From assembly GCA_002967695.1 (NCBI GenBank), contig PUHN01000008.1, forward strand, positions 1 through 64,000: a stretch of 64,000 bases of DNA, given 5' to 3'. Positions 27,902 through 36,080 of this stretch are shown here, piece by piece. Both the position numbers and the translations under genes were made by a program. Within the stretch, counting starts at the first letter, position 1; each line of letters starts with the position of its first letter. The notes below the pieces were generated by a model. That model did not search any database. It saw nothing but the letters and a program-made list of their open reading frames with translations, and had not been told where the DNA came from. Origin of the DNA: Rhodobacteraceae bacterium WD3A24. Its GTDB lineage: Bacteria; Pseudomonadota; Alphaproteobacteria; Rhodobacterales; Rhodobacteraceae.

Positions 27902-29794
27902 TCAGCCTTGCGGATATCCCAGCCCGCGCACCGCCTGGGCGATTTCGTCCAGAATCGCGGGATCGTCGATGGTGGCCGGAATCCCCCACGCCTGCCCGTC
28001 GGCGATCTTGACCATCGTCGCGCGCAGGATCTTGCCCGAGCGGGTCTTGGGCAGACGGTCCACAACTGTGGCGAGGCGGAAGGCCGCGACGGGCCCGATC
28101 CGCTCGCGCACCAGCTCGACACATTCGGCGGCGACCGCGTCGCCCGGCCGCGTCACCCCCTTGTTGAGGCAGATAAACCCCATCGGCAACTGCCCCTTGA
28201 GCGGGTCGGAGACCCCGATCACGGCGCATTCTCCCACATCCGGGTGACTTGCCAGAACCTCTTCCATCGCCCCGGTCGAAAGGCGGTGACCCGCGACGTT
28301 GATGACGTCATCGGTCCGCGCCATGATGTAGATATAGCCGTCCTCGTCGATATAGCCCGCATCGCCGGTCTCGTAATAGCCGGGGAAGTGCTCCAGGTAG
28401 CTCTTGCGAAAGCGGCCTTCGGCGTTCCACAGCGTGGGCAGCGTGCCCGGCGGGAGCGGCAGCTTGATGGCGATCGCGCCCAGTTCGCCGTGGGGCAGGG
28501 GTGTGCCGTCGGGGTCGAGTACCCGCACGTCGTATCCCGGCATCGGCACCGAGGGCGAGCCGATCCTGACCGGCAGCGGCTCCAGCCCCATCGGGTTGGC
28601 GGCGATGGGCCAGCCGGTCTCGGTCTGCCACCAGTGGTCGATGACCGGCACGCCCAGCTTGTCCTGCGCCCATTCGATCGTGTCGGGGTCGGCGCGTTCG
28701 CCGGCCAGGTAGAGACAGCGCAGGCGTGACAGGTCGTGTTTCTTCACCAGCGCGCCATCGGGATCCTCGCGCTTGATCGCGCGGAACGCCGTCGGCGCGG
28801 TGAAGAAGCTGACGACCCCGTGCTCGGCGATCACGCGCCAGAAGGTGCCCGCGTCGGGGGTTCCCACGGGCTTGCCCTCGAAGACCACGGTCGTGGCGCC
28901 ATGCACCAGCGGCCCGTAGCAGATATAGCTGTGGCCCACGACCCACCCCACGTCGGAGGCGGTCCAGAAGACCTCGCCGGGATCGACGTTGTAGACGTTC
29001 TTCATCGTCCATTTCAGCGCGACGAGATGACCGGCGGTGTGTCGCACCACGCCCTTGGGCGTGCCGGTCGTGCCCGAGGTATAAAGGATATAGGCGGGGT
29101 GGTTGCCCTCGACCGGGACGCAGTCGGCGGGTGCAGCGCCATACTGGAAGGCGTGCCAGTCATGGTCGCGCCCCTCGGTCAGCCGCGCGACCTCCTGCTC
29201 GCGCTGGAAAACGACGCAGAAATCCGGCTTGTGGGCGGCCATCTCGATCGCCGCGTCCATCAGCGGCTTGTAGTGGACGACACTGTTTGGCTCGATCCCG
29301 CAGGAGGCGGCGATCAGCGCCTTGGGCTGCGCGTCGTCTATGCGCTTGGCCAGCTCCAGCGCCGCGAACCCGCCGAAGACGACCGAATGGATCGCGCCGA
29401 GCCGTGCACAGGCCAGCATCGCCTCCAGCGCCTCGGGGATCATCGGCATATAGATGACTACGCGGTCGCCCTTTTCCACGCCCTTGGCCTGCAGGGCACC
29501 GGCCAGGCTGGCGACCCGGTCGCGCAGCTCGGAATAGGTGATCTCGTGCCTGGTATGAGTGACCGGGCTGTCATGGATGATCGCGACCTGGTCGCCGCGG
29601 CCGGCCGCCACATGCCGGTCAACGCAGTTGTAGCAGCCGTTCAGAAGCCCGTCGGAAAACCATTCGTAGAGGGGGGCGTTTTTGTCGAACAGCGCCTTCG
29701 ACGGCGGCCGCTCCCAGTCGATCGCGCGGGCCTGCTCCATCCAGAAGCCGTCGGGATTGTCAAGCGAGCGGGCGTAGACATCGGCGTAACGCAT
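27902..29794 (-). CDS. prpE: Propionyl-CoA synthetase (acyl-CoA ligase, PrpE)
   Basis: The enzyme activates propionate (and acetate less well) to the CoA thioester via an acyl-adenylate. The 630 residues match PrpE in length and detail. The N-terminus carries YADVYARSLDNPDGFW, the AMP motif is YTSGTTGTPKGVVR (about 235-248), and the substrate region reads WWQTETGWP. The acetylation-site lysine is in PKTRSGKILRATM, and the tail DDPAILDEIAQAVRGLGY is typical of PrpE and not Acs. ATG 29794 follows AGGAGGAGG. No methylcitrate-cycle or propionyl-CoA carboxylase gene lies nearby. Confidence 0.92.
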   Translation of the reverse strand: MRYADVYARSLDNPDGFWMEQARAIDWERPPSKALFDKNAPLYEWFSDGLLNGCYNCVDRHVAAGRGDQVAIIHDSPVTHTRHEITYSELRDRVASLAGALQAKGVEKGDRVVIYMPMIPEALEAMLACARLGAIHSVVFGGFAALELAKRIDDAQPKALIAASCGIEPNSVVHYKPLMDAAIEMAAHKPDFCVVFQREQEVARLTEGRDHDWHAFQYGAAPADCVPVEGNHPAYILYTSGTTGTPKGVVRHTAGHLVALKWTMKNVYNVDPGEVFWTASDVGWVVGHSYICYGPLVHGATTVVFEGKPVGTPDAGTFWRVIAEHGVVSFFTAPTAFRAIKREDPDGALVKKHDLSRLRCLYLAGERADPDTIEWAQDKLGVPVIDHWWQTETGWPIAANPMGLEPLPVRIGSPSVPMPGYDVRVLDPDGTPLPHGELGAIAIKLPLPPGTLPTLWNAEGRFRKSYLEHFPGYYETGDAGYIDEDGYIYIMARTDDVINVAGHRLSTGAMEEVLASHPDVGECAVIGVSDPLKGQLPMGFICLNKGVTRPGDAVAAECVELVRERIGPVAAFRLATVVDRLPKTRSGKILRATMVKIADGQAWGIPATIDDPAILDEIAQAVRGLGYPQG

Positions 29795-29932
29795 GGACCT
29801 CCTCCTCCTCGTGATCACGCGGAATCTGTTACGCGCCGTGCGCCATCAGGACAAGAACGGGCCGTTACGCTGCGGCATGATGGCGCAAACGGGATGGCGG
29901 GCGAATGCCGCCGGTTGTGGTGTCCATGAAAT

Positions 29933-29956
29933 GGGGCGACCCCGCAGGGCCGCCCC
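29933..29956 (-). terminator. Probable terminator of the barrel-protein gene
   Basis: GGGGCGACCC pairs with GGGCCGCCCC (one mismatch) around a four-base CGCA loop, 30 bases after the minus-strand stop of the outer-membrane protein gene. On that strand it is followed by ATTTCAT, a weak T-stretch. Confidence 0.5.
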
Positions 29957-29985
29957 CGACTCTCGCCCTCTGCGGCGAAGGTTTC

Positions 29986-30756
29986 TCAGAAGTGGTAGCT
30001 GACCACGGCGCGCACCGTCTGCACGTCGGTCTCCATGTCGATGTCGACCGAACCATCACGACCCACGGGCGTCTCGAAGAGGTCGTGATCCTCGAAGGCA
30101 GTATAGCGGTATTCGAGCTTCATGCTGACATTGTCGCTCAGCATCGTCTCGATCCCCGCCCCCAGGCTCCAGCCGTCAAGATCGAAGTCATAGCTGTCCG
30201 AGGCGTTGAAATCCCCGCTGAGGTCATACTCACCGTTGAAGTTGCCGCGGGTGAAACCCAGAAGGCCGTAGATCAGCGTGCGCTCCGAGGGCAGGTAGCC
30301 GATGCGGCCGGCCGCGGTGAGCATGCTCTCGGGGCGCACCCGGTAGTCGAAGTCGAGATCGGCTTCCCCCGAAACCGAGAAGCTCGTGTCGTTGTCGATA
30401 TGTGTGGCCGTGTAGTCGAGTTGCACGCCGGCCACCATGTTGGGGCTCAGACGGAAGCCATAACCGCCCTCGATCGTCACCAGGCCGCCCTGGCCGCCGA
30501 GGTCCGGCAAGTCGAAGTCGCCCCTGAGGCCGTCTTCGCCTACCATCGGAAGGTTGAAATCACCGACGATGTCGTAGTTCGTGCTGCCCATGCCGAGACC
30601 GGCACCGACCCACGGGCCGCTCCAGTAGTCGGGCGCTGTGGGTGCGGGCTGCACCACGGGTGTGGGCGCAGGCGCCGGGGCGGGGCCGCTGGCGAGCGCC
30701 GGAGCGGCGAGGATGCTGGACGCTATGAGCGTCGTTACTGTCATTCTGGAAATCAT
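29986..30756 (-). CDS. Outer-membrane beta-barrel protein (OmpA-like/porin-family 8-strand barrel)
   Basis: The 256-residue protein has a signal peptide (about 1-22, ending ALASG) and a short Ala/Pro repeat (PAPAPAPTPVV). The rest alternates as expected for a small barrel, with GPWVGAGLGMG opening and a final aromatic residue (VVSYHF) for BamA recognition. Internal strands such as YGLLGFTRGNFNGEYD and MKLEYRYTAFED resemble the OMP beta-brl family of Rhizobiales/Rhodobacterales. No peptidoglycan-binding domain is attached. ATG 30756 has GAGGGAC upstream. The long leader upstream holds an FNR-type site at 30841-30854, so oxygen control is plausible. Confidence 0.87.
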   Translation of the reverse strand: MISRMTVTTLIASSILAAPALASGPAPAPAPTPVVQPAPTAPDYWSGPWVGAGLGMGSTNYDIVGDFNLPMVGEDGLRGDFDLPDLGGQGGLVTIEGGYGFRLSPNMVAGVQLDYTATHIDNDTSFSVSGEADLDFDYRVRPESMLTAAGRIGYLPSERTLIYGLLGFTRGNFNGEYDLSGDFNASDSYDFDLDGWSLGAGIETMLSDNVSMKLEYRYTAFEDHDLFETPVGRDGSVDIDMETDVQTVRAVVSYHF

Positions 30757-30840
30757 GGCCGAAAGTCCCTCTGTGGTCGAAAGGTGGCCGGTACAGATGC
30801 CGGTCGGGACCACTCAGGCGGCACGAAACCAGAGCGCACA

Positions 30841-30854
30841 TTGAGCTGGATCAA
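30841..30854. promoter_or_regulatory. FNR/FnrL-type box upstream of the barrel-protein gene
   Basis: TTGAGCTGGATCAA fits the TTGA-N6-TCAA core exactly and differs from the full FNR consensus (TTGAT-N4-ATCAA) at one base. It lies 85 bases before the barrel-protein ATG. The AT-rich stretch that looks most like a core promoter (30865-30900) is on its upstream side, so FnrL bound here would block transcription from that promoter. Activation from a promoter nearer the gene is not excluded. Confidence 0.55.
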
Positions 30855-30869
30855 TAGGCGCGCATTTTG

Positions 30870-30884
30870 TTAATATAATATTAA
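30870..30884. promoter_or_regulatory. AT-only palindrome in the barrel-protein promoter region
   Basis: TTAATATAATATTAA is a 15-base perfect palindrome composed only of A and T, which is striking in this GC-rich sequence. On the minus strand it supplies TATTAT and TATTAA as candidate -10 elements, with TTGCCA at 30896-30891 as a possible -35. It probably marks the promoter of the barrel gene or a binding site there. Confidence 0.4.
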
Positions 30885-30918
30885 GCATTGTGGCAAAAGC
30901 GCCACGATTCGCTGGCGG

Positions 30919-33198
30919 TCAGCCGTAATGCGCCACCGGCGTCCCGGCCAGCGCCGACATGTTCAACAGCCCCCGCGCGGTGATCGAGGGTGTGACGATA
31001 TGGGCGCGATTGCCCATGCCCATCAGGATCGGGCCGACCTCGAGCCCGCCGGCATGCGTCTTGAGGATGTTGCGCACGCCGCTGGCGGGGTCGGTCCCAG
31101 CGAAAACCAGCACGTTGGCCGGCCCGTCGAAACGCGCATTGGGGAAGATGCGCCGGCGCAGCTCGGGGTCGAGCGCGGCGTCGATCGACATCTCGCCCTC
31201 ATAGGCGAAATCGGGCGCGCGGGCGTCCAGCAGTTCCAGCGCGGCGCGAATCCGTCGCGCCGAGTCGGTGTCCATGTTGCCGAACTGCGAATGCGAACAC
31301 AGCGCGACCTGCGGCTCGATCCCGAAGCGCCGGACATGGCGCGCCGCTCCGACGGCGGCCTCGGCGATCTGCTCGGGCGTGGGTTCGGGATGAACCTGCG
31401 TGTCGGCCAGAAACAGGTTACCCTCGGGCTGGATGATCAGGCTGAGTGCGCCGACCGGCGCGAGCCCGTCCTGGGCCAGCACCTGGCTGACATAATTGAG
31501 ATGCCAAAGATACTGGCCGAAGGTGCCGCAGATGAGGCTGTCGGCCTCACCGCGATGGACCATCACCGCCCCGATCGCCGTCGTGTTGGTGCGCAGCACC
31601 GCGCGGGCGATGTCGGGGGTCACGCCGCGCCGCTCCATGATGTGGTGATAGGTGCTCCAGTAGTCCCGATAGCGCGGGTCGTTCTCGGGGTTGACGATCT
31701 CGAAGTCCTCGTCGGGGCGAATGGGCAGCCCCGCCCGCTCGCAGCGCCGCGCGATCACCTCGGGCCGCCCGATCAGGATCGGCACCTCGGTCGTCTCCTC
31801 GAGCATCGCGTTGGCCGCGCGCAGGACGCGCTCGTCCTCGCCCTCGGCGAAGACGATCCGGCGCGACGCCTGCCGCGCCGCCTCGAAGACGGGGCGCATG
31901 ATCATCGCCGAGCGGAACACCGACCCGTCGAGCCGCGCCTTGTAGTCGTCGAGATCGCCGATAGGCCGTGTGGCCACCCCCGACTGCATCGCCGCGCGAG
32001 CCACGGCGGTGGCCACGACGCCCATTAGCCGCGGATCGAAGGGTTTGGGAATCAGGTAGTCGGGGCCGAAATTCATCCGCTCGCCCTGATAGGCGGCGGC
32101 CGCCTCGGCGCTGGTGGTGGCGCGGGCGATCCGGGCGATGCCGTCGATGCAGCCAAGCTGCATGGCGTCGTTGATCTCGGTCGCGCCGACATCCAGTGCG
32201 CCGCGGAAGATGAACGGAAAGCACAACACGTTGTTGACCTGATTGGGGTAGTCCGACCGGCCCGTGGCAATGATCGCGTCGGGCGCGACTGCGCGCGCGG
32301 CGTCGGGGTCGATCTCGGGGCGGGGGTTGGCCAGGGCAAAGATGATCGGCGGGCCGGCCATCCGGCCCACCATCTCGGGGGCGAGCACGTCGGGCCCCGA
32401 CAGGCCGAGGAACAGATCGGCCCCCTCGATCGCCTCGTCCAGCTCGCGCGCCCCGCCCGGCTGCGCGAAGGCGGCCTTGTGGGTGTTCATGTCGATCTCG
32501 CGGCCCTCATGGACGAGCCCGTGGATGTCAAACAGCCAGACATTCTCACGCTTCACCCCCAGCTTGAGAAGCGTGTTGAGGCAGGCGATTCCCGCCGCGC
32601 CGCCGCCGGTGCTGACGACCTTGATATCCTCGAACCGCTTGCCGGCGACATGCAGCGCGTTGGTCGCCGCCGCACCCACGACGATCGCGGTGCCGTGCTG
32701 GTCGTCGTGAAAGACGGGAATGTTCATCCGCTCGCGGCAGATCCGCTCGACGATGAAGCAATCGGGGGCCTTGACGTCTTCGAGGTTGATCGCGCCGAAG
32801 GTGGGCTCCATCGCGCAGATCAGTTCGGCCAGCTTTTCGGGATCCTGCGCGTCCAGTTCGATGTCGAAGCAGTCGATATTGGCGAATTTCTTGAAGAGCA
32901 CGGCCTTGCCCTCCATCACGGGTTTCGCCGCCAGCGGCCCGATATCGCCCAGCCCGAGCACCGCCGAGCCGTTGGTGACCACGCCCACCAGATTGCCGCG
33001 CGAGGTAAAGCGGCTCGCCGCCGTTGGATCGGCCTGGATGTCGAGGCAGGGCTCGGCGACGCCGGGCGAATAGGCACGCGCCAGGTCGAAGCCGTTGGCC
33101 AGTGGCTTGGTCGCGCGGATCTCCAGTTTTCCGGGCCGTGGATACTCGTGGTAGTTCAACGCGGCCTGCCGCATCGATTCCTGGCGCGAGTCGTTCAT
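30919..33198 (-). CDS. maeB: NADP-dependent malic enzyme with C-terminal phosphotransacetylase-like domain
   Basis: MaeB decarboxylates malate to pyruvate with NADP reduction, important in growth on C4 acids and two-carbon compounds. The 759 residues match the hybrid family. A malic-enzyme domain occupies about 1-425, with YSPGVAEPC, a [14 protein letters not shown] motif and the nucleotide-binding GGGAAGIA. A phosphotransacetylase-like domain follows (about 430-755), which is usually regulatory (acetyl-CoA sensing) and not catalytic. ATG 33198 starts [24 protein letters not shown], as in homologues, with a GGGGAGAGAG ribosome site. It is divergent from cdd, and an inverted repeat lies 20 bases upstream. 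Confidence 0.95.
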   Translation of the reverse strand: MNDSRQESMRQAALNYHEYPRPGKLEIRATKPLANGFDLARAYSPGVAEPCLDIQADPTAASRFTSRGNLVGVVTNGSAVLGLGDIGPLAAKPVMEGKAVLFKKFANIDCFDIELDAQDPEKLAELICAMEPTFGAINLEDVKAPDCFIVERICRERMNIPVFHDDQHGTAIVVGAAATNALHVAGKRFEDIKVVSTGGGAAGIACLNTLLKLGVKRENVWLFDIHGLVHEGREIDMNTHKAAFAQPGGARELDEAIEGADLFLGLSGPDVLAPEMVGRMAGPPIIFALANPRPEIDPDAARAVAPDAIIATGRSDYPNQVNNVLCFPFIFRGALDVGATEINDAMQLGCIDGIARIARATTSAEAAAAYQGERMNFGPDYLIPKPFDPRLMGVVATAVARAAMQSGVATRPIGDLDDYKARLDGSVFRSAMIMRPVFEAARQASRRIVFAEGEDERVLRAANAMLEETTEVPILIGRPEVIARRCERAGLPIRPDEDFEIVNPENDPRYRDYWSTYHHIMERRGVTPDIARAVLRTNTTAIGAVMVHRGEADSLICGTFGQYLWHLNYVSQVLAQDGLAPVGALSLIIQPEGNLFLADTQVHPEPTPEQIAEAAVGAARHVRRFGIEPQVALCSHSQFGNMDTDSARRIRAALELLDARAPDFAYEGEMSIDAALDPELRRRIFPNARFDGPANVLVFAGTDPASGVRNILKTHAGGLEVGPILMGMGNRAHIVTPSITARGLLNMSALAGTPVAHYG

Positions 33199-33217
33199 GC
33201 CGTCTCTCTCCCCGAAA

Positions 33218-33240
33218 TTTCGTTTAACACTAAACAGAAA
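33218..33240. promoter_or_regulatory. Inverted repeat upstream of maeB
   Basis: TTTCGTTTA and TAAACAGAAA form an inverted repeat around ACAC (one-base bulge), immediately next to a perfect CGAAATTTCG palindrome at 33213-33222. It is AT-rich for this genome and lies about 20-40 bases before the maeB ATG, where an operator or the core promoter would be expected. No regulator gene is adjacent. Confidence 0.35.
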
Positions 33241-33331
33241 CTCCGCATCGGTGAAAGAACCTCTGCTGTGCGCTCTTGCACCGGCCGTCGCCCCGGCCCA
33301 GAATCGCCCCGGTTTGTGGGACGGAGACGCC

Positions 33332-33724
33332 ATGTCGCTGATCGAACGGGCACGCGCCGCGCGCGAGAACGCCCACGCGCCCTATTCCGGTTTCGGTGTC
33401 GGTGCGGCGCTGCGCACCGAGTCAGGCGCGGTCTTTGCGGGCTGCAATGCCGAGAACGCCGCCTATCCCGAGGGCACCTGCGCCGAAACGGGCGCAATCG
33501 CGGCGATGGTCGCCGCCGGCGCGCGGCGGATCGCCGAGATCGCCATCATCGCCGACACGCCCGAGCCGATCTCCCCCTGCGGGGGGTGTCGCCAGCGGAT
33601 CGCCGAGTTCGCCGGCCCCCGCACCCGCATCGTCATGGCGACGCTGTCGGGCCGGATGCGGACCGCCACGCTGGAAGAATTGCTGCCGGGGGCCTTTGCC
33701 TCGGCCCAGCTTCCACGGGGCTGA
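33332..33724 (+). CDS. cdd: Cytidine deaminase
   Basis: Cdd deaminates cytidine and deoxycytidine to uridine forms in pyrimidine salvage. The 130-residue homotetrameric type is recognised by [13 protein letters not shown] near residue 15, [18 protein letters not shown] with Zn ligand Cys50 and catalytic Glu52, and the PCGGC pair Cys83/Cys86. ATG 33332 starts [19 protein letters not shown], matching the family. Upstream in-frame sequence runs into the maeB promoter region. The upp gene follows 166 bases later, so the two form a salvage pair. Confidence 0.95.
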   Translation: MSLIERARAARENAHAPYSGFGVGAALRTESGAVFAGCNAENAAYPEGTCAETGAIAAMVAAGARRIAEIAIIADTPEPISPCGGCRQRIAEFAGPRTRIVMATLSGRMRTATLEELLPGAFASAQLPRG

Positions 33725-33890
33725 GGACGCCGGCGCTTGCGCATGGGCGCAACTCCGGGCAGATCGGGGGCAGTGCGGCCTCGCCGGTCCCGGTGCCGCA
33801 GTCGCCGCACGCGGACGATCCGCGGCCGGGGGGTGCGCAGCTTTCCGTCGCCCCGCGCCGAGCAATACACGAACGACAGGAGCCCCCTTG

Positions 33891-34523
33891 ATGCTTGATC
33901 ACCTGACCGTCGTGCGCCACCCGCTGGTGCAGCACAAGCTCACGCTGATGCGCGAGAAAACCACTTCGACGGCGGTGTTCCGCCAGCTTCTGCGCGAGAT
34001 CAGCCTGCTTCTGGCCTATGAGGTCACCCGCGAGCTGGAGATGACGCACAAGCACATCGAGACCCCCATGCGCGGGATGGACGCCGAGGTGCTGGCCGGG
34101 CGCAAGCTTGCGCTGGTGTCGATCCTGCGGGCGGGCAACGGGCTGCTCGACGGTATTCTGGAGCTGATCCCCTCCGCGCGGGTGGGGTTCGTAGGACTCT
34201 ACCGCGACGAGGAGACGCTCCGGCCGGTGCAGTATTATTTCAAGGTGCCATCCGAACTCGACGAGCGCACCGTCATCGTGGTCGATCCGATGCTGGCCAC
34301 CGGCAACTCCTCCGTGGCCGCGATTGACCTTCTCAAGAAGGCGGGCGCGAAACGTATCCGGTTCCTGTGCCTGCTGGCCGCCCCGGAGGGGGTGGAGCGG
34401 ATGCGCGAGGCGCACCCCGACGTGCCCGTCGTCACTGCCGCCGTCGATGAAAAGCTCAACGAGCACGGCTACATAGTGCCGGGGCTCGGTGATGCGGGCG
34501 ACCGCATGTACGGCACGCGCTGA
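33891..34523 (+). CDS. upp: Uracil phosphoribosyltransferase
   Basis: Upp converts uracil plus PRPP to UMP, the second step of salvage after cytidine deamination and nucleoside cleavage. The 210 residues carry the N-terminal [17 protein letters not shown], the [12 protein letters not shown] loop and the PRPP-binding [12 protein letters not shown] (about 128-139), and the uracil-binding end [21 protein letters not shown] ribosome site precedes ATG 33891. Phosphorylases that commonly sit between cdd and upp in Rhodobacterales are missing from this gap. Confidence 0.96.
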   Translation: MLDHLTVVRHPLVQHKLTLMREKTTSTAVFRQLLREISLLLAYEVTRELEMTHKHIETPMRGMDAEVLAGRKLALVSILRAGNGLLDGILELIPSARVGFVGLYRDEETLRPVQYYFKVPSELDERTVIVVDPMLATGNSSVAAIDLLKKAGAKRIRFLCLLAAPEGVERMREAHPDVPVVTAAVDEKLNEHGYIVPGLGDAGDRMYGTR

Positions 34524-34589
34524 GGCCGAAACGCCTTTACTCGCCCCGGCCGATCTTGCATCCTTGCGCTCGGCAATACGGGGGACGCG

Positions 34590-35723
34590 ATGCATTTCAG
34601 GGTTCTGGTCGCAGCGGCCTTGACGGCCGCCACGTGGGCGGGAGCGGCGTTCGCGCAGGCGTCGGCGGCAGTGCCGGCCGAGGTTCCGCCGGAATCCTTC
34701 CGCAATACCCAGTATGTCGACAGCGAGGGCTGCGCCTTCATCCGCGCCGGGTTCGACGGGCGTGTCACCTGGGTGCCGCGCCTCGATCGGGAGCGCAACC
34801 ATGTCTGCGGCCTCGAGCCGAGCCTGCCGCAGCTCGCCGAGACACAAGAAGAGCCGGCCGCGCAGCCGCAGGCGACCACCGAGGCGCAGCCCCTCGCCGC
34901 CGACCCTGCCCCCGAGCGTTCTGCACCCGAAGAGGCCGAGCCCCGCCGCGCGCGCCGCACGGAAGCGCGCCCCCGTCAGGCCGAGCCCACGGCCACGGCC
35001 GCGCGTGAGCCCGCGCGGCAGGCCGTGGCGCAGCAGCGCGCCCAGCAGGCCCCCGCGGGCCATAACCGGGCCTGCCCCCAGAGGCTGCCCTATGGTCAGG
35101 AACTGCGCCTGACAGACGGGCGAACGGTGATCCGTTGCACCGCGCAGCCCGCGCGGCTGAACCTGGATCGCGGTGCGCCGGTCGAGCCGGCTGCGCCATC
35201 CGGCCGCCAGAGCCGCCCGGCGGCGGTGCAGCCGCCCGCGACCCCCGAGGGCTATCGCCCCGTGTGGGAGGATGACCGGCTCAATCCGCGCCGCGCACAG
35301 GGCAGGCCCGAGGGCGAGGCCGCCATGCGCCGCGTCTGGAGCGAGAGCATCCCGCGCGAACAGATCGGTCAGCCGGCGCCGCGCAGTGCGGCGGCCCCCG
35401 CAGATGCGCGCCCGGAGGTATCGCCACGCGATCGGCTTGTGCCCACGCCAGATGCCTACATCTCCACGATGGGGCGCACCGGGGCGGACCGGCCCGCCGG
35501 GCGTTTCGTGCAGGTTGGAACCTTCGCGGTGGAATCGAATGCCGGCAATACGGCCCGGCGCCTGCGCGCCGCCGGCCTGACGGTCCAGACACGCGAGGTC
35601 CGCAGTGGCGGACGAAGCCTGCGCGTCGTGCTCGCCGGGCCGTTCTCCGACCCCGAGGCGCTGCGCGATGCCCTTGCGCGCGCGCGCGGGATGGGTTTTT
35701 ACGACGCCTTCACCCGCGGCTGA
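34590..35723 (+). CDS. SPOR domain-containing secreted protein
   Basis: The 377-residue protein has a signal peptide (about 1-22, ending AAFAQ), then a small Cys-containing domain (GCAFIRAGFDGRVTWVPRL, about 48-66). A long Ala/Glu/Pro/Arg-rich disordered linker follows (about 85-160), then a second small segment with CPQRLPYGQELRLTDG, and a C-terminal SPOR domain (about 300-376, starting RFVQVGTFAVESNA and ending FYDAFTRG). SPOR domains bind septal peptidoglycan stripped of peptides, so a role near the division site is likely. Such proteins occur in Rhodobacterales as unnamed SPOR proteins. Confidence 0.85.
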   Translation: MHFRVLVAAALTAATWAGAAFAQASAAVPAEVPPESFRNTQYVDSEGCAFIRAGFDGRVTWVPRLDRERNHVCGLEPSLPQLAETQEEPAAQPQATTEAQPLAADPAPERSAPEEAEPRRARRTEARPRQAEPTATAAREPARQAVAQQRAQQAPAGHNRACPQRLPYGQELRLTDGRTVIRCTAQPARLNLDRGAPVEPAAPSGRQSRPAAVQPPATPEGYRPVWEDDRLNPRRAQGRPEGEAAMRRVWSESIPREQIGQPAPRSAAAPADARPEVSPRDRLVPTPDAYISTMGRTGADRPAGRFVQVGTFAVESNAGNTARRLRAAGLTVQTREVRSGGRSLRVVLAGPFSDPEALRDALARARGMGFYDAFTRG

Positions 35724-36080
35724 GCGGCGCGCACCCTTCGCCGCCCGAAGGGAGGAAGGCCGCCGCGGGCGCGGTACTTCTCCGAATTCCGATCCCGCTC
35801 CTCGCGCGAGAGGTGGACCAGGCACTGCGATGGACCCTCCGACCCGCTTGACCGACCGTCGGCGCGAGAGATCTTGATGTGCTATCAGGGTCGTCGTGGG
35901 CTCTGGGCGCGGCAGCGCTTCCTCCACGGCCCGCGCCGAGGTGCTGGGCGGAGGGCCCTACGGGATGGAGACCCGGGTGACGCGCTACCATGCACTCGCC
36001 ACGGTGGACGTGATTGCCCGCGCAATGCGCAGCGCGAGCGCGCGCTGGACAGCCGGGGCGGCAGAGCCGATATTGCGGGC
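35724..36080. other. 357-base intergenic region before dnaG
   Basis: I see no credible gene, RNA or strong terminator here. The region contains a 10-base CTCGCGCGAG palindrome near 35803 and otherwise GC-rich sequence with no strong -10/-35 pair. It should hold the dnaG promoter and the end of the SPOR-protein transcript. Confidence 0.5.

Noticed and set aside
27146-28729. A 527-codon plus-strand frame covering the HPt gene and part of prpE
   Set aside because: Shadow of minus-strand genes with clear domains; the translated product has no recognisable motif.
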